Source: Methanobrevibacter sp. (GTDB lineage: Archaea > Methanobacteriota > Methanobacteria > Methanobacteriales > Methanobacteriaceae). From it: a stretch of 28,988 bases of DNA. The DNA lies in NCBI RefSeq assembly GCF_015062985.1, contig NZ_SUTI01000012.1:1-28988 (forward strand), given 5' to 3'. The notes under the pieces were generated by a model that searched no databases, was not told the DNA's origin, and saw only the letters and a program-made list of their open reading frames with translations. Shown piece by piece: positions 1-9,072 of this stretch. A program made the translations under genes and the position numbers. The first letter of the stretch is position 1. Each line of letters begins with the position of its first letter.

Positions 1-623
1 TCTTCGGAATAATTTTCAAAATTTAACAAATAATTTTTAAAAGTTGCATCTATTAATTTTGTTAAATTTTTATTTATTTTCTTATTGAGATTAATTTTAG
101 AATTTATATTATCTAAAATTGATGCAATCCTCTTTTGAGTAGATAAATCAGGCATTGGTATTTCTGTACCTAAAATAATCTCAGGACTTAAATTCGGTTG
201 CCCACTACCTGTGCCTCTATCAAATAAAATTTTTTCATACATATCTGAAGAAATAACATGATATAAATAATTTAAATGTAAATTTTTTTCATCAACAACA
301 AATTTCCCCACACGTTGATTTAATAAAACAAGCTCGTCTGATTCTAGGTTTATTCTACCTACACGTCCTAAACTACCTTGTCCAGTCATAGCAATTAAAA
401 CATCATTATCCTTTAGAAAAAATTTTTCATGTTTATTGGTTACCTTATCTAATGGAAAATATTGAACTTCCCCCAAATCTACAGATTTATTTTGAATATT
501 CTTTATTTTAACAATGGGAATGCCTTCATCAGAAAAATCTTTACTTTTAAATGCAAATCCTGAAAAAACAGAAGCTCCTTCATTAAGTTCTTTCAAAGGA
601 TAAGTATCATAATCTAAACTCAA
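1..623 (-). CDS. hsdS: Type I restriction-modification specificity subunit HsdS (partial, C-terminus beyond window)
   Basis: HsdS is the DNA-recognition subunit of a type I restriction-modification enzyme; its target recognition domains set the sequence that HsdM methylates and HsdR restricts. I translated the minus strand from a TTG at 621-623. The TTG is preceded by a GGAGTGAT ribosome binding site, and an in-frame GTG at 630-632 overlaps that site. The protein contains hallmark stretches of the first recognition domain: SGFAFKSKDF near the start, then LIAMTGQGSLGRV, LLNQRVGKF and QPNLSPEIILGTEIPMP. These are followed by the first conserved helical spacer (STQKRIASILDNINSKI) and an LIDATFKNYLLNFE motif at the window edge. 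About 207 codons are visible, so the second half is missing. The gene starts 38 nt after hsdM stops, as expected for the last gene of an hsdRMS operon. No frameshift is seen. The family call is firm; the start codon is less certain. Confidence 0.9.
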   Translation of the reverse strand, partial: MSLDYDTYPLKELNEGASVFSGFAFKSKDFSDEGIPIVKIKNIQNKSVDLGEVQYFPLDKVTNKHEKFFLKDNDVLIAMTGQGSLGRVGRINLESDELVLLNQRVGKFVVDEKNLHLNYLYHVISSDMYEKILFDRGTGSGQPNLSPEIILGTEIPMPDLSTQKRIASILDNINSKINLNKKINKNLTKLIDATFKNYLLNFENYSE

Positions 624-661
624 ATTTATCACTCCTTAAATAAAAAATTCCAAACTCAAAT

Positions 662-2164
662 TTAGAATTCAAAACCAATCTCCTTTAAACTTTGGCGAAT
701 CTTAGCTTCAAGTTCATTAGACTCTTTAAACAATTCATCCAACTCAGAAGTTAATGTTTTCATTTTCTCCTCAAATGGTATTCCATCATCTTCTTCAGGT
801 TTAAATCCAACATAACGACCTGGAGTTAATATAAAGTCATGTTTTTTAATCTCTTCCAAATCACTGACTTTGCAGAATCCTTTTTCATCTTCCAAAGTTC
901 CCTCTTCAAATTTGGTGAAAGTATCAGCAATCAATTCAATATCCTCATCAGTCAGTTCACGCAATTTCCTTGAAACCATAGTTCCCATTTCACGTGCATC
1001 AATGAACAATGTTTTGCCTTTCTGTTTCTTATCCCGATTCAGGAACCATAAGCAAACAGGTATTCCTGTAGTATAAAACAATTGTGTTGGCAGCGCTACG
1101 ATGCATTCAACCAAATCAGCCTCTACAATAGCTTGCCTGATATTTCCTTCACCTGAAGTGGTGGAAGATAGAGATCCGTTAGCTAAAACAAGCCCGATTT
1201 TTCCTTTTGGTGATAAGTGATGAATCATGTGCTGCATCCATGCAAAGTTCGCATTTCCTTTTGGAGGAATACCATATTTCCACCTGACATCATCCTGCAA
1301 TTGCTCCTGACCCCATTTTTTGAGGTTGAACGGTGGATTTGCCATTACATAATCAGCTTTTAAAGTCGGATGAAGGTCATTTAAGAATGTATCTTCCTGA
1401 TGTTCACCGAGGTCAGCTTCAAGTCCGCGAATAGCCAAATTCATTTTAGCCATTTTCCATGTTGTAGGGTTTGATTCCTGACCATAAATGGAGATTTTCT
1501 TAATGTTTCCGCTATGGTTTTCAATGAAGTTTTTAGACTGGACAAACATTCCTCCAGAACCGCAACATGGATCATAAACTCTTCCATTGAATGGTTTTAA
1601 GACTGAAACCAGTGTTTTTACAACACATGCAGGAGTATAAAACTCACCTGCCTTTTTTCCTTCGGTTTCTGCAAACATACTTAAGCAATACTCATAAGTT
1701 CGTCCCAAAATGTCCTTTTTATCTCCCTTTTCAGACATCTGCACATTTGTGAATATGTCTATTACGGCACCCAGTTTCTTTTTATCCAGTTCCGGTCTTG
1801 AGAAGTTTTTAGGCAATATTCCTTTAAGTGATTTATTGGAGTCCTCAATGGCTTTCATTGCATTGTCTATTGTCAGTCCGTTTTCTGCAGTGTTTGCCTT
1901 TTTAGCAATTTCTGACCAACGGGCTTCAGGGGGAACGAAGAAAATGTTCTCAGAAGTATACTCATCGATATCTTCCTCAAATCCTGCTCCCTCATCGACA
2001 AGTTCCTGATATTTTTCCTCAAACTTATCAGACAAGTATTTCAGGAAAATCAATCCCAATACCACATGCTTATATTCTGCCGCATCCATTGAACCTCTCA
2101 GCTCATCTGCAGCATCCCAAATTTGCTTTTCAAATCCTATTTCACTAATATTATCTTTTGCCAT
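662..2164 (-). CDS. hsdM: Type I restriction-modification DNA methyltransferase subunit HsdM
   Basis: HsdM is the N6-adenine DNA methyltransferase subunit, transferring methyl from S-adenosylmethionine to adenine within the site chosen by HsdS. The 500-residue product is full length for the family. It has the N-terminal helical HsdM domain (about residues 10-150), a GEFYTP motif near 173-178, the SAM-binding motif I DPCCGSGG at about 198-205 and the catalytic motif IV NPPF at 276-279. The C-terminal helix (ESNELEAKIRQSLKEIG) is the part that usually packs on HsdS. The ATG start lies 8 nt after the hsdR stop, so the two are probably co-transcribed and translationally close. All catalytic motifs look intact, so the methyltransferase should be functional if hsdS is complete outside the window. 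Confidence 0.97.
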   Translation of the reverse strand: MAKDNISEIGFEKQIWDAADELRGSMDAAEYKHVVLGLIFLKYLSDKFEEKYQELVDEGAGFEEDIDEYTSENIFFVPPEARWSEIAKKANTAENGLTIDNAMKAIEDSNKSLKGILPKNFSRPELDKKKLGAVIDIFTNVQMSEKGDKKDILGRTYEYCLSMFAETEGKKAGEFYTPACVVKTLVSVLKPFNGRVYDPCCGSGGMFVQSKNFIENHSGNIKKISIYGQESNPTTWKMAKMNLAIRGLEADLGEHQEDTFLNDLHPTLKADYVMANPPFNLKKWGQEQLQDDVRWKYGIPPKGNANFAWMQHMIHHLSPKGKIGLVLANGSLSSTTSGEGNIRQAIVEADLVECIVALPTQLFYTTGIPVCLWFLNRDKKQKGKTLFIDAREMGTMVSRKLRELTDEDIELIADTFTKFEEGTLEDEKGFCKVSDLEEIKKHDFILTPGRYVGFKPEEDDGIPFEEKMKTLTSELDELFKESNELEAKIRQSLKEIGFEF

Positions 2165-2172
2165 TAAATCAC

Positions 2173-5100
2173 CTATGCCGCTTCATCTACCCATAATTCA
2201 CATTGAGCAATAACTTTTTCTAATGCGCCTTCCATCTCTTTTGGAGGATAATCATACTTTTTAAGCAAACGCTTTACAGTTTTGCGCATATTTGCTCTGG
2301 CAGATTCTTTTTTCTGCCAGTCTATTGTCCTATTTCTTCTTAAAGACTCGGTTAACTCTTGTGTAATCTTTATTAATGTCTCATCATCATAGAAATCATG
2401 TATGTTCTCAGGCAATGCAATTGCATTATAAAATGCCAATTCCTCTTCAGTCAAGCCCAATTTCTCCCCTTCCATTTGTGCGTCACGCAATAGCTTTGCG
2501 ATATTGATCAGTTCCTCAATAACCTCATCATTTGTAATATGGCCATTGATGTAACTGTTCATAGTTTGTTTTAAAAGTTCTGAAAATTCTTCCGATTTAA
2601 CAATATTGGTCCTTTTATATCCTTTTACCTGATCTGCAAGCAATTTTTCCAGAAGAGAAATTGTTAAATTTGATGACTCCATTGCACGAACCTTATCTAA
2701 AAATTCAGGGTCAAACAATGATACCTCATCACTGACATTGATTACATTTATTACACCAGTGCTTTTAATTGACTGATTGAGCAATTCTGTAATCTGCTTG
2801 TTAATATCATTGAATGAGAGTTTATTATCTGAAGAAACTTTGACTATTACAGTCCTTACGGCTTCAAAATATGCTGATTCGAGCCTTTCTTTTTCTTCTG
2901 CCCGACTTCTGCATAATGACAGCCATTTCTTAAGCAATAATGCCTCCTTTAAAAATAGGTCTTTTGTTTCTTTGCGAGACAAATCTTCCATGAAGTTTAC
3001 CCCGGCAGATATGACTTTTGACCTTTCCAAATCACTATCCCCAAAGAATTTGGAGTAATCGAATCCATGGAACAGATCACGGCAGACTTCCAATTTTTCC
3101 AGGAAGTTTGGATAAGCGATTTTGTCAACATCCATATCCCCATACTTTTTCTGGTCCCTTTCAGTATATTCGCTCATCGCCTTCTTAAGCTCAGAGGCAA
3201 TACCGATGTAATCAACAATCAGACCACCTTCTTTTCCTTTAAATACTCGGTTTACACGGGCAATTGCCTGCATTAAGTTATGTCCCTTCATCGGTTTGTA
3301 AATATACATTGTAGCAAGGGAAGGAACATCAAATCCTGTAAGCCACATGTCAACTACAATAGCTATCTTCATCGGGTCGTCATCATCCTTGAATTTATTT
3401 TCAAGTTCCTTTTTGTAGGATTTATCGCCGATAATATCATGCCATTCTTCAGGGTCCTTATTAGAACCACTCATAACGACCTTGACTTTTTCTTTCCAAT
3501 CAGGTCGCAATTCCAATATTTTTTCATACATTTTAATTGCAATCGCACGTGAATATGCAACAATCATTGCCTTTCCTGTCAATTCGATTGCACGATTTTC
3601 CTCATAATGTTTTACAATATCATTACATATGTCATCAATGATTTCGGGAGCTCCAAGTAGCGATTCCATTTTACTTAGTTCCCTTTTACTTCTCTCAATA
3701 TTATACTCTTCAGCCTGTTCCCTCAATTCCCAATATTTTTCATCAATCAGCTGCAAAACAGATTCATCTAACTTTATATCTGCAATACGGCTTTCATAGC
3801 TTATCGGTACTGTCGCTCCATCTTCAACTGATTGGGTCATGTCGTAAATGTCAATGTAATTTCCAAACACTTCCCTAGTGCTTTTATCAGATCTTGAAAT
3901 TGGTGTTCCGGTAAAACCTATATATGTTGCATTCGGAAGTGCATTTCTAATTCTTCTTGCAGCTCCGATTCTTATTTCACCGGTTTCAGGATTTACCGTT
4001 TCTTCAAGGCCATACTGGCTACGGTGGGCCTCATCGGAGATTACAATAACATCATCCCTATCTGTTAGCGATTCATCATAATCATCAAACTTCTGCATTG
4101 TGGTGAAAAATATTCCATTGGCTTTCCTGTCCTTCAAGAGGTCTTTTAGATTTTTCATGCTTGTAGCTTGTTTCGGAGTTTGCCTTAAAAAATCACTGCA
4201 TTTGCTGAATTGTGTGAATAATTGGTCATCAAGATCATTACGGTCAGTTATTACAACAAAAGTCGGACTTTCAAGCTTTTGTTGGAGCTTGTTTACATAA
4301 AATACCATTGACAAGCTTTTTCCACTTCCTTGGGTGTGCCAAAAGACTCCTGCCTTGTGGTCACTTTCAATTGCATGAATGGTTGAATCCACAGCCTTAT
4401 TGACTGCAAAATATTGATGATAAGCACCTAAAATCTTTATTTTTTTAGCTGAATCATTTGAAAATGTTATAAAATTCTTTAAAATATCTAAAAACCTGTT
4501 TTTTTCAAATATTCCTTCGAAAAATGTTGTAAAATCTGCCCATTGAGTTGACTCATAGCTTCCATCAGTTGTTTTCCATTCCATGAATCTGTCTTCATTG
4601 GCTGTGATTGTTCCTGCCTTTGAAATGGACATGTCGCTCATGACGCAAAAAGAGTTATAGTTGAAAAGAGTTGGAATGACTTTCATGTATTTTTTTAATT
4701 GAGTGTAAGCTTCAGAAGTATCCGTATCATCACGAGCGGGAGATTTCAGTTCACATACCACCAATGGCAAACCATTGACAAAAACAACGATATCCGGTAT
4801 TTTAGTCTCAATATCCTCAACTGTCCATTGATTGATAACAGTGAATACGTTTGAATCCAAATTATCATAATCAATGAGTTTGACATGAGTGGCTTCCTCT
4901 TTTCCATCTTTCCAATAATTGACATTCACACCATTTTGAAGGTAATCCGTGAATTTGTTGTTTTTATCCTCAAGAGAACCAATTCCAAAATCCTGAATTG
5001 TTTCTATAGCCTTATCAACTGCAGATTTATCCAATAATCTATTAATATTGTATAAATTTTCCAAATCCCATTTGAAGAGAGGATTCTTATAATCTCTTTC

Positions 5101-5205
5101 AATATCCGGACCATAAAAATGATTATATCCCAAATTTTGGAATAATTCAATCAGGGAATTCTCATACATTTCTTCATCATAACCTAAAATATCAACCAAC
5201 TCCAA
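2173..5205 (-). CDS. hsdR: Type I restriction endonuclease/translocase subunit HsdR
   Basis: HsdR cleaves unmethylated DNA after ATP-driven translocation in complex with HsdM2-HsdS. The 1010-residue protein shows an N-terminal PD-(D/E)xK nuclease with PD at 137-138 and ELK at 152-154, then a superfamily 2 helicase motor. The motor has Walker A TQGSGKS (291-297), DEAH (391-394) and FTGTP (431-435), plus a second RecA lobe with GFDVPSL and QAIARVNRVF. The C-terminal region is helical and probably binds the methyltransferase core. Length and motifs are complete. The start is uncertain: TTG at 5205 is the furthest possible because an in-frame TAG lies just upstream, and an in-frame ATG occurs 12 codons in. 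It is the first gene of the operon, divergent from the zinc-ribbon membrane protein at 5303, and AT-rich TATA-like sequence lies between them. Confidence 0.96.
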   Translation of the reverse strand: MELVDILGYDEEMYENSLIELFQNLGYNHFYGPDIERDYKNPLFKWDLENLYNINRLLDKSAVDKAIETIQDFGIGSLEDKNNKFTDYLQNGVNVNYWKDGKEEATHVKLIDYDNLDSNVFTVINQWTVEDIETKIPDIVVFVNGLPLVVCELKSPARDDTDTSEAYTQLKKYMKVIPTLFNYNSFCVMSDMSISKAGTITANEDRFMEWKTTDGSYESTQWADFTTFFEGIFEKNRFLDILKNFITFSNDSAKKIKILGAYHQYFAVNKAVDSTIHAIESDHKAGVFWHTQGSGKSLSMVFYVNKLQQKLESPTFVVITDRNDLDDQLFTQFSKCSDFLRQTPKQATSMKNLKDLLKDRKANGIFFTTMQKFDDYDESLTDRDDVIVISDEAHRSQYGLEETVNPETGEIRIGAARRIRNALPNATYIGFTGTPISRSDKSTREVFGNYIDIYDMTQSVEDGATVPISYESRIADIKLDESVLQLIDEKYWELREQAEEYNIERSKRELSKMESLLGAPEIIDDICNDIVKHYEENRAIELTGKAMIVAYSRAIAIKMYEKILELRPDWKEKVKVVMSGSNKDPEEWHDIIGDKSYKKELENKFKDDDDPMKIAIVVDMWLTGFDVPSLATMYIYKPMKGHNLMQAIARVNRVFKGKEGGLIVDYIGIASELKKAMSEYTERDQKKYGDMDVDKIAYPNFLEKLEVCRDLFHGFDYSKFFGDSDLERSKVISAGVNFMEDLSRKETKDLFLKEALLLKKWLSLCRSRAEEKERLESAYFEAVRTVIVKVSSDNKLSFNDINKQITELLNQSIKSTGVINVINVSDEVSLFDPEFLDKVRAMESSNLTISLLEKLLADQVKGYKRTNIVKSEEFSELLKQTMNSYINGHITNDEVIEELINIAKLLRDAQMEGEKLGLTEEELAFYNAIALPENIHDFYDDETLIKITQELTESLRRNRTIDWQKKESARANMRKTVKRLLKKYDYPPKEMEGALEKVIAQCELWVDEAA

Positions 5206-5302
5206 ATACTCAAGCTAACATCAATATTATTTAATAATAAGTTTATAACAAATGTATATTAAATTTAATCTTATAATATTAAAACAAGGAACAAAATGAG
5301 TG

Positions 5303-5848
5303 ATGAAATTGGAAAAACACTGCCCCAACTGTAACGAACCACTGCCAGAAGATGCTGTCTTTTGCAGAAACTGCGGCTTTAAGCTGTCCCAAAAGGAAAG
5401 TTTCTTTAAGAAAAACCAAAGGCCAATCATCTTAATAGCAATCATCCTGATAGCTGCATTCGTTACCATAGGAAGCATTTCATACATCTCCAATCTCGGC
5501 TATCAAAAGGTCAATGTCGGTACCGCCTCATTAAAGATACCTTCTGATTTCCACGAGGACTTTTCAGCTTATATAAATGAAAATGAGGATGGAATCATTA
5601 CAATCTCCAAGACATGGAATAACTCCGAAGACATTATCATGATTAGCACAATGTATTCCAGCGACATCTATATTGATGCCAACGAGGTCAACAATCAGCT
5701 TGGCGGACAGAGAAAACACATGCTGGGATACGACGGATTTTTCTATAACGAATACGACATATACACATTCTCATTTGTAAAACACAATACCCTCATCACG
5801 ATATATACCACCGACATGGAATTATTCGAAAAAATTGAAGTTTTATAA
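5303..5848 (+). CDS. Zinc-ribbon single-pass membrane protein (surface-domain family, member 1)
   Basis: No assigned function. The 181-residue product has an N-terminal zinc ribbon with Cys at 7, 10, 21 and 24 (CPNC and CRNC knuckles), a basic linker, one hydrophobic helix at about 40-60, and an extracytoplasmic domain of about 120 residues. The zinc-ribbon-plus-helix layout matches the protein encoded at 6962. The C-terminal domain is only distantly like those of the three following genes: it shares a short strand-rich region after the helix and the WNNS motif seen in the 6354-6884 gene. The start is ATG 5303, with a GTG immediately upstream in frame; AGGA at about 5287-5290 is a weak ribosome site. 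The ribbon should lie in the cytoplasm if the positive-inside rule holds. Its 3' end converges with the gene ending at 5883, 34 nt away. Confidence 0.75.
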   Translation: MKLEKHCPNCNEPLPEDAVFCRNCGFKLSQKESFFKKNQRPIILIAIILIAAFVTIGSISYISNLGYQKVNVGTASLKIPSDFHEDFSAYINENEDGIITISKTWNNSEDIIMISTMYSSDIYIDANEVNNQLGGQRKHMLGYDGFFYNEYDIYTFSFVKHNTLITIYTTDMELFEKIEVL

Positions 5849-5882
5849 AAAAAGAAAAAAGAGGATTTGATTGATTAGATCC

Positions 5883-6344
5883 TCATTTAAATTCTACAGA
5901 ATTACCCATTTGTTTGAGTGCATCAATATCCTTACCCGTAATGACTACTATTTTATCTCCGCGGGATACTCCAACAATAGGAAAAGAAGCTTCATTACTG
6001 GTTGTTGGCTCCAATATTTTTAGATTGCCCTCTTGCCTTTCATAACATTTAGTTAAATCAGGATTTCCTGCTTCAAAAAATGACTGATAAAACCATGCTG
6101 AAGAATTTTCTGAAAATGTTGGACTTTCCATATACATAACAGCCAAATCATTATTCATGTAACTAGCCATTATTAGCTTAATACCCTCTTCATTGGTCTC
6201 ATTAATATCCTTTTGAAAAGTGGCGCCGTTCGGCACGTCCATTGTGAAGTAACCGTCAAAGTCATGATTATCGAAATTGGCGGCACTCACACTTCCCATA
6301 GCTAAAATAAATACAATAAACAATAATAAATACTTTTTATTCAT
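5883..6344 (-). CDS. Secreted protein with signal peptide (surface-domain family, member 2)
   Basis: Function unknown. The 153-residue protein begins with a classical signal peptide: a Lys-rich start, a hydrophobic core LLLFIVFILAMG, and a likely cleavage site after VSAA near residue 22. There is no lipobox cysteine, so it may be released or loosely attached. The mature part contains FDGYFTMDVPNGATF, which aligns with FNSEFTMAVPENASF and FENFTMLVPADAEF in the two neighbouring genes. It ends with a MGNSVEF motif like the MANSIEL end of the 6962 gene. The start has a good ribosome site (GAGGTGGAG), which sits right after the stop of the upstream gene, so the two form an operon. A T-rich run just beyond the stop codon (5849-5866, read on the minus strand) may terminate it. 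Confidence 0.75.
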   Translation of the reverse strand: MNKKYLLLFIVFILAMGSVSAANFDNHDFDGYFTMDVPNGATFQKDINETNEEGIKLIMASYMNNDLAVMYMESPTFSENSSAWFYQSFFEAGNPDLTKCYERQEGNLKILEPTTSNEASFPIVGVSRGDKIVVITGKDIDALKQMGNSVEFK

Positions 6345-6353
6345 AACTCCACC

Positions 6354-6884
6354 TCACTCATAAACTCGAATTGTCTCCGCCATTGATTTTATAAAACCTG
6401 CATCATTTCCAACGACTACAATTAACAGATGGCCTTTTTGAAATACAACTTGCTCCCTATAATTACTGTCATCCAGAGTAAGTCCAATCTTACCATCAGC
6501 AGTTGGGTTATGAAGCATTATTAAATCCCCGCTTTTTTCCACAGTAACATTTTCAGAATGCTCACCTGATTCTATAACTGTATTGACTAATTCATGAGTA
6601 ACTATTGGAGAATTTGCATAGAAAACTCCAAATCTATTAGCCTTATCATAATAGGTATACCCGGAACCTATGTTGAATTCATTTGAATTATTCCATTCTT
6701 TTAAAAAACTTGCATTTTCTGGAACTGCCATCGTAAACTCTGAGTTAAAATCATATTTCTGCATTCCATCAGAAATGTTTACACCGCTTGAGATATTATT
6801 GCCTCCCACCATAAATATGGCGGCGAGCAGTGCTATGATGGCAATGACCAATCCCGCTATAATTATTTTATCTCTTTTTTCCAT
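6354..6884 (-). CDS. Membrane-anchored extracytoplasmic protein (surface-domain family, member 3)
   Basis: Function unknown. I start the gene at ATG 6884 (MEKRDKIIIAG) rather than at the upstream possible start, because the shorter form puts a compact membrane anchor at the N-terminus and leaves room for a promoter. The 176-residue product has one transmembrane helix at about 6-27 with no zinc ribbon, then a domain with YDFNSEFTMAVPENASF, EWNNSNEFNIG and a terminal FIKSMAETIRVYE. This is the same domain as in members 2 and 4. No clear ribosome site precedes the ATG, so the mRNA may be leaderless. The next gene begins 9 nt after its stop, which indicates co-transcription. It is divergent from member 4 at 6962, and the two share a spacer of 77 nt. 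Confidence 0.72.
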   Translation of the reverse strand: MEKRDKIIIAGLVIAIIALLAAIFMVGGNNISSGVNISDGMQKYDFNSEFTMAVPENASFLKEWNNSNEFNIGSGYTYYDKANRFGVFYANSPIVTHELVNTVIESGEHSENVTVEKSGDLIMLHNPTADGKIGLTLDDSNYREQVVFQKGHLLIVVVGNDAGFIKSMAETIRVYE

Positions 6885-6961
6885 GTTATACACATTATTA
6901 TAATATTGTGCACAAAACAATATTAATCGTTGCCATCAAATATTTACCCAGAGGTGCACTA

Positions 6962-7522
6962 ATGGATATCTATTGTGAAAACTGCGGCGAAAGAAATGAT
7001 GCTGATTTTAACTTCTGCAGAAACTGCGGAACAAAGCTGAGAACACCCATAGTAAAAGCCAACACCAAAAGGAGTGATGACAAAAACAAAGTGATAATCC
7101 TTTGCCTGGCAGGACTGATTGGCGTTTTGGCGATTGCGACCATATTCTCGCTTTCATCCCCGATAGGAACATCAGGTTTCGGATTTAAGGAATATGACTT
7201 TGAAAATTTCACCATGCTGGTTCCTGCAGATGCCGAATTCATTGAATATGACAGCGTCGGAAAGGGAACATCAAACTGGGCTATCGGCTACAGCAGTGAA
7301 AGCACAGAATTGGCAACAGTGTGGATTGGAAATTATAATCCTTCTGCAGCGGCATATACTTACCTGGAAAGGGACGGGGACCTGGAGATATACACCGGAC
7401 CGTACAACAGCTATATGATTCAGAGAAACGTTGGCGGATATTACTTCCAGATATTGGGTACTGGCGAATTGGATGACATGAAGGAAATGGCAAACTCCAT
7501 TGAGCTAACGGATTCCCTTTAA
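6962..7522 (+). CDS. Zinc-ribbon single-pass membrane protein (surface-domain family, member 4)
   Basis: Function unknown. The 186-residue product has an N-terminal zinc ribbon (CENC at 5-8, CRNC at 19-22), a basic linker, a transmembrane helix at about 43-63, and an extracytoplasmic domain carrying FENFTMLVPADAEF, WAIGYSSES and the ending DDMKEMANSIEL. The domain matches members 2 and 3, while the N-terminal half matches member 1. ATG 6962 is chosen because a GAGGTG ribosome site sits at 6951-6956; the longer upstream reading has none. The ribbon is probably cytoplasmic, which would let the protein link an external domain to an internal partner. The 3' end converges on the MFS transporter, whose stop lies 29 nt away. 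Confidence 0.75.
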   Translation: MDIYCENCGERNDADFNFCRNCGTKLRTPIVKANTKRSDDKNKVIILCLAGLIGVLAIATIFSLSSPIGTSGFGFKEYDFENFTMLVPADAEFIEYDSVGKGTSNWAIGYSSESTELATVWIGNYNPSAAAYTYLERDGDLEIYTGPYNSYMIQRNVGGYYFQILGTGELDDMKEMANSIELTDSL

Positions 7523-7551
7523 AAAAGAGGCACTCCCCATTTAAAACGAAA

Positions 7552-8913
7552 CTAATTTTCTGCCCTGATTCCAACAAGTGAGGCGAAAACAGAAGCCACG
7601 CACAACACCACACAGATTACGCAGGTTATCTGAGAGCTCTGAACAAGCAGAGGGTAAACCTCAGGAGAGATGGCCACATTTCCCATTACGAAGGCAAACA
7701 CCAGTGTCAGTATTCCCATACTCATTGCCTGGCCTACGGTACGCATGGTTGCAACCGCTGCGGAGGCGACTGACGTATCCTTCGGCGGTACTGATCCCAT
7801 TATGACGTTGGTGTTCGGCGGAGAGAATAGTCCGAAGCCTATTCCGTAGAGAACCATTGATATCACCAGAAACGCGAGGGATGTGTTGAAATCCAAAAAT
7901 GAGAACAAAACCAATGATGCTGTTCCAAGGCCCATTCCTATGGCGGCAAGAATCTGCGGAACATACCTGTCGGAGAGCCTTCCTGCAATAGGGGCGATTA
8001 TTACCTGACATATCGGTGCCACAAGCAGGATTATTCCGCTGAGCTGTGAATCGAATCCTTTGATGTACTGAAGATGATAGTTCAGGATTGTGGTGACCGC
8101 AAATGTTGCCAGATATGCGCACAGTGACGCGAAGTTGGCCGATAGAAACTTGCGGTTTTTGAAAAACCTTATGTCGAATACAGGATTGTCAACCCTCAGC
8201 TCCATCAGCGCGAACATCACAAGAATGACTATTCCAATAGCTGTAAGTATCACTCCAAGTGTCTCGTTGAGTATTGTGAACCCGTACATGAAAAGAACCA
8301 TTCCCACACCGTAGAGAAGAGATCCCTTATAGTCGAGGGAAACGTCCTCAAATGTAATCCATTCATCATCGACTCTTGTGAGAAGAAGCGCAAGTATGAC
8401 GAATAGGAACGGAACGCCAAAGAGAACCACGGACCTCCAGCCGAGCTGGTAGTTGAGGATTCCTCCCAGAACCGGTGAGAGAGACAGTCCTATGTAGACA
8501 CCTGTGATGTTTATTCCCAAAGCCTTTCCGCGCTCCTCTGGCGCGAAGGCAGACACTATCATTGCCATTGATGTTACGTTTATGAATGACAGTGATATTC
8601 CAAGGACTACGCGGCATAAAAGGAACTGTTCGGAACTTGCGACGAGGACATTGACAATGGAAATTATGATAAAAAGAATAACGCTCAGGATTGTGACTTT
8701 TTTAAGTCCGTATTTTCCTGATATCTGGCCTGCAGGAACCGACAGCACTGCAACGACCAGCAAAAATATAATTATAACCCAATTCTGTACGATATTGCTC
8801 ATGTGAAATTCGCTGGCTATGGACGGGACAACGACCATTACGGCATTGACCGCGAAAACCGTGAAAAATGACAATACTGAACAGATTAAGAGGATTAGGT
8901 TTTTTGTCTGCAT
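7552..8913 (-). CDS. MFS drug-efflux transporter (DHA2/EmrB-QacA type)
   Basis: This is a proton-driven exporter of the major facilitator superfamily, most like the 14-helix DHA2 (EmrB/QacA) drug efflux branch. The 453-residue protein is almost entirely hydrophobic helices. It has a QISGKYGLKKV loop (motif A position) between helices 2 and 3, and LGGILNYQLGWRSVVLFGVPF, which resembles the DHA2 motif C region with its conserved GW-R. GRLSDRY occurs in the second half. ATG 8913 is preferred over the TTG just before it. No ribosome site precedes it, but TTATAAAT (8937-8944) is centred about 27 nt upstream, which fits a leaderless transcript from its own promoter. A second, stronger promoter at about 9460 could read through the mini-ORF leader into it. 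The substrate cannot be told from sequence. Confidence 0.9.
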   Translation of the reverse strand: MQTKNLILLICSVLSFFTVFAVNAVMVVVPSIASEFHMSNIVQNWVIIIFLLVVAVLSVPAGQISGKYGLKKVTILSVILFIIISIVNVLVASSEQFLLCRVVLGISLSFINVTSMAMIVSAFAPEERGKALGINITGVYIGLSLSPVLGGILNYQLGWRSVVLFGVPFLFVILALLLTRVDDEWITFEDVSLDYKGSLLYGVGMVLFMYGFTILNETLGVILTAIGIVILVMFALMELRVDNPVFDIRFFKNRKFLSANFASLCAYLATFAVTTILNYHLQYIKGFDSQLSGIILLVAPICQVIIAPIAGRLSDRYVPQILAAIGMGLGTASLVLFSFLDFNTSLAFLVISMVLYGIGFGLFSPPNTNVIMGSVPPKDTSVASAAVATMRTVGQAMSMGILTLVFAFVMGNVAISPEVYPLLVQSSQITCVICVVLCVASVFASLVGIRAEN

Positions 8914-9009
8914 CAAAATATTATATTGATGTCATAATTTATAATGATTTTTATAGCTCATGCGAAAATAGCGTCAATGCATAAACTTCACTCATAATCC
9001 AAAAAATTC

Positions 9010-9072
9010 TTAAAAAATAGCAATAACAATGGCTGCCTGCCGGACCTTTTCAACAAACCCAACAGACAGCAT
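9010..9072 (-). CDS. Short leader ORF 5 (20 codons)
   Basis: The ATG of this 20-codon frame directly follows the TAA of leader ORF 4. A purine-rich GGGGGTGA lies inside ORF 4, about 30 nt upstream. The peptide ends in a hydrophobic AIVIAIF. A further 14-codon frame (8951-8995) follows after 14 nt. These frames may be coupled or may simply be chance openings in the leader. Confidence 0.2.
   Translation of the reverse strand: MLSVGFVEKVRQAAIVIAIF

Noticed and set aside
5227..5493. Minus-strand ORF opposite the zinc-ribbon gene
   Set aside because: It runs through the divergent promoter region and is antisense to a well-supported zinc-ribbon protein.
7281..7613. Minus-strand ORF of 110 codons spanning two gene ends
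   Set aside because: It overlaps the 3' ends of both the surface protein and the MFS gene out of frame, and its Cys/Pro-rich product looks like an antisense shadow.
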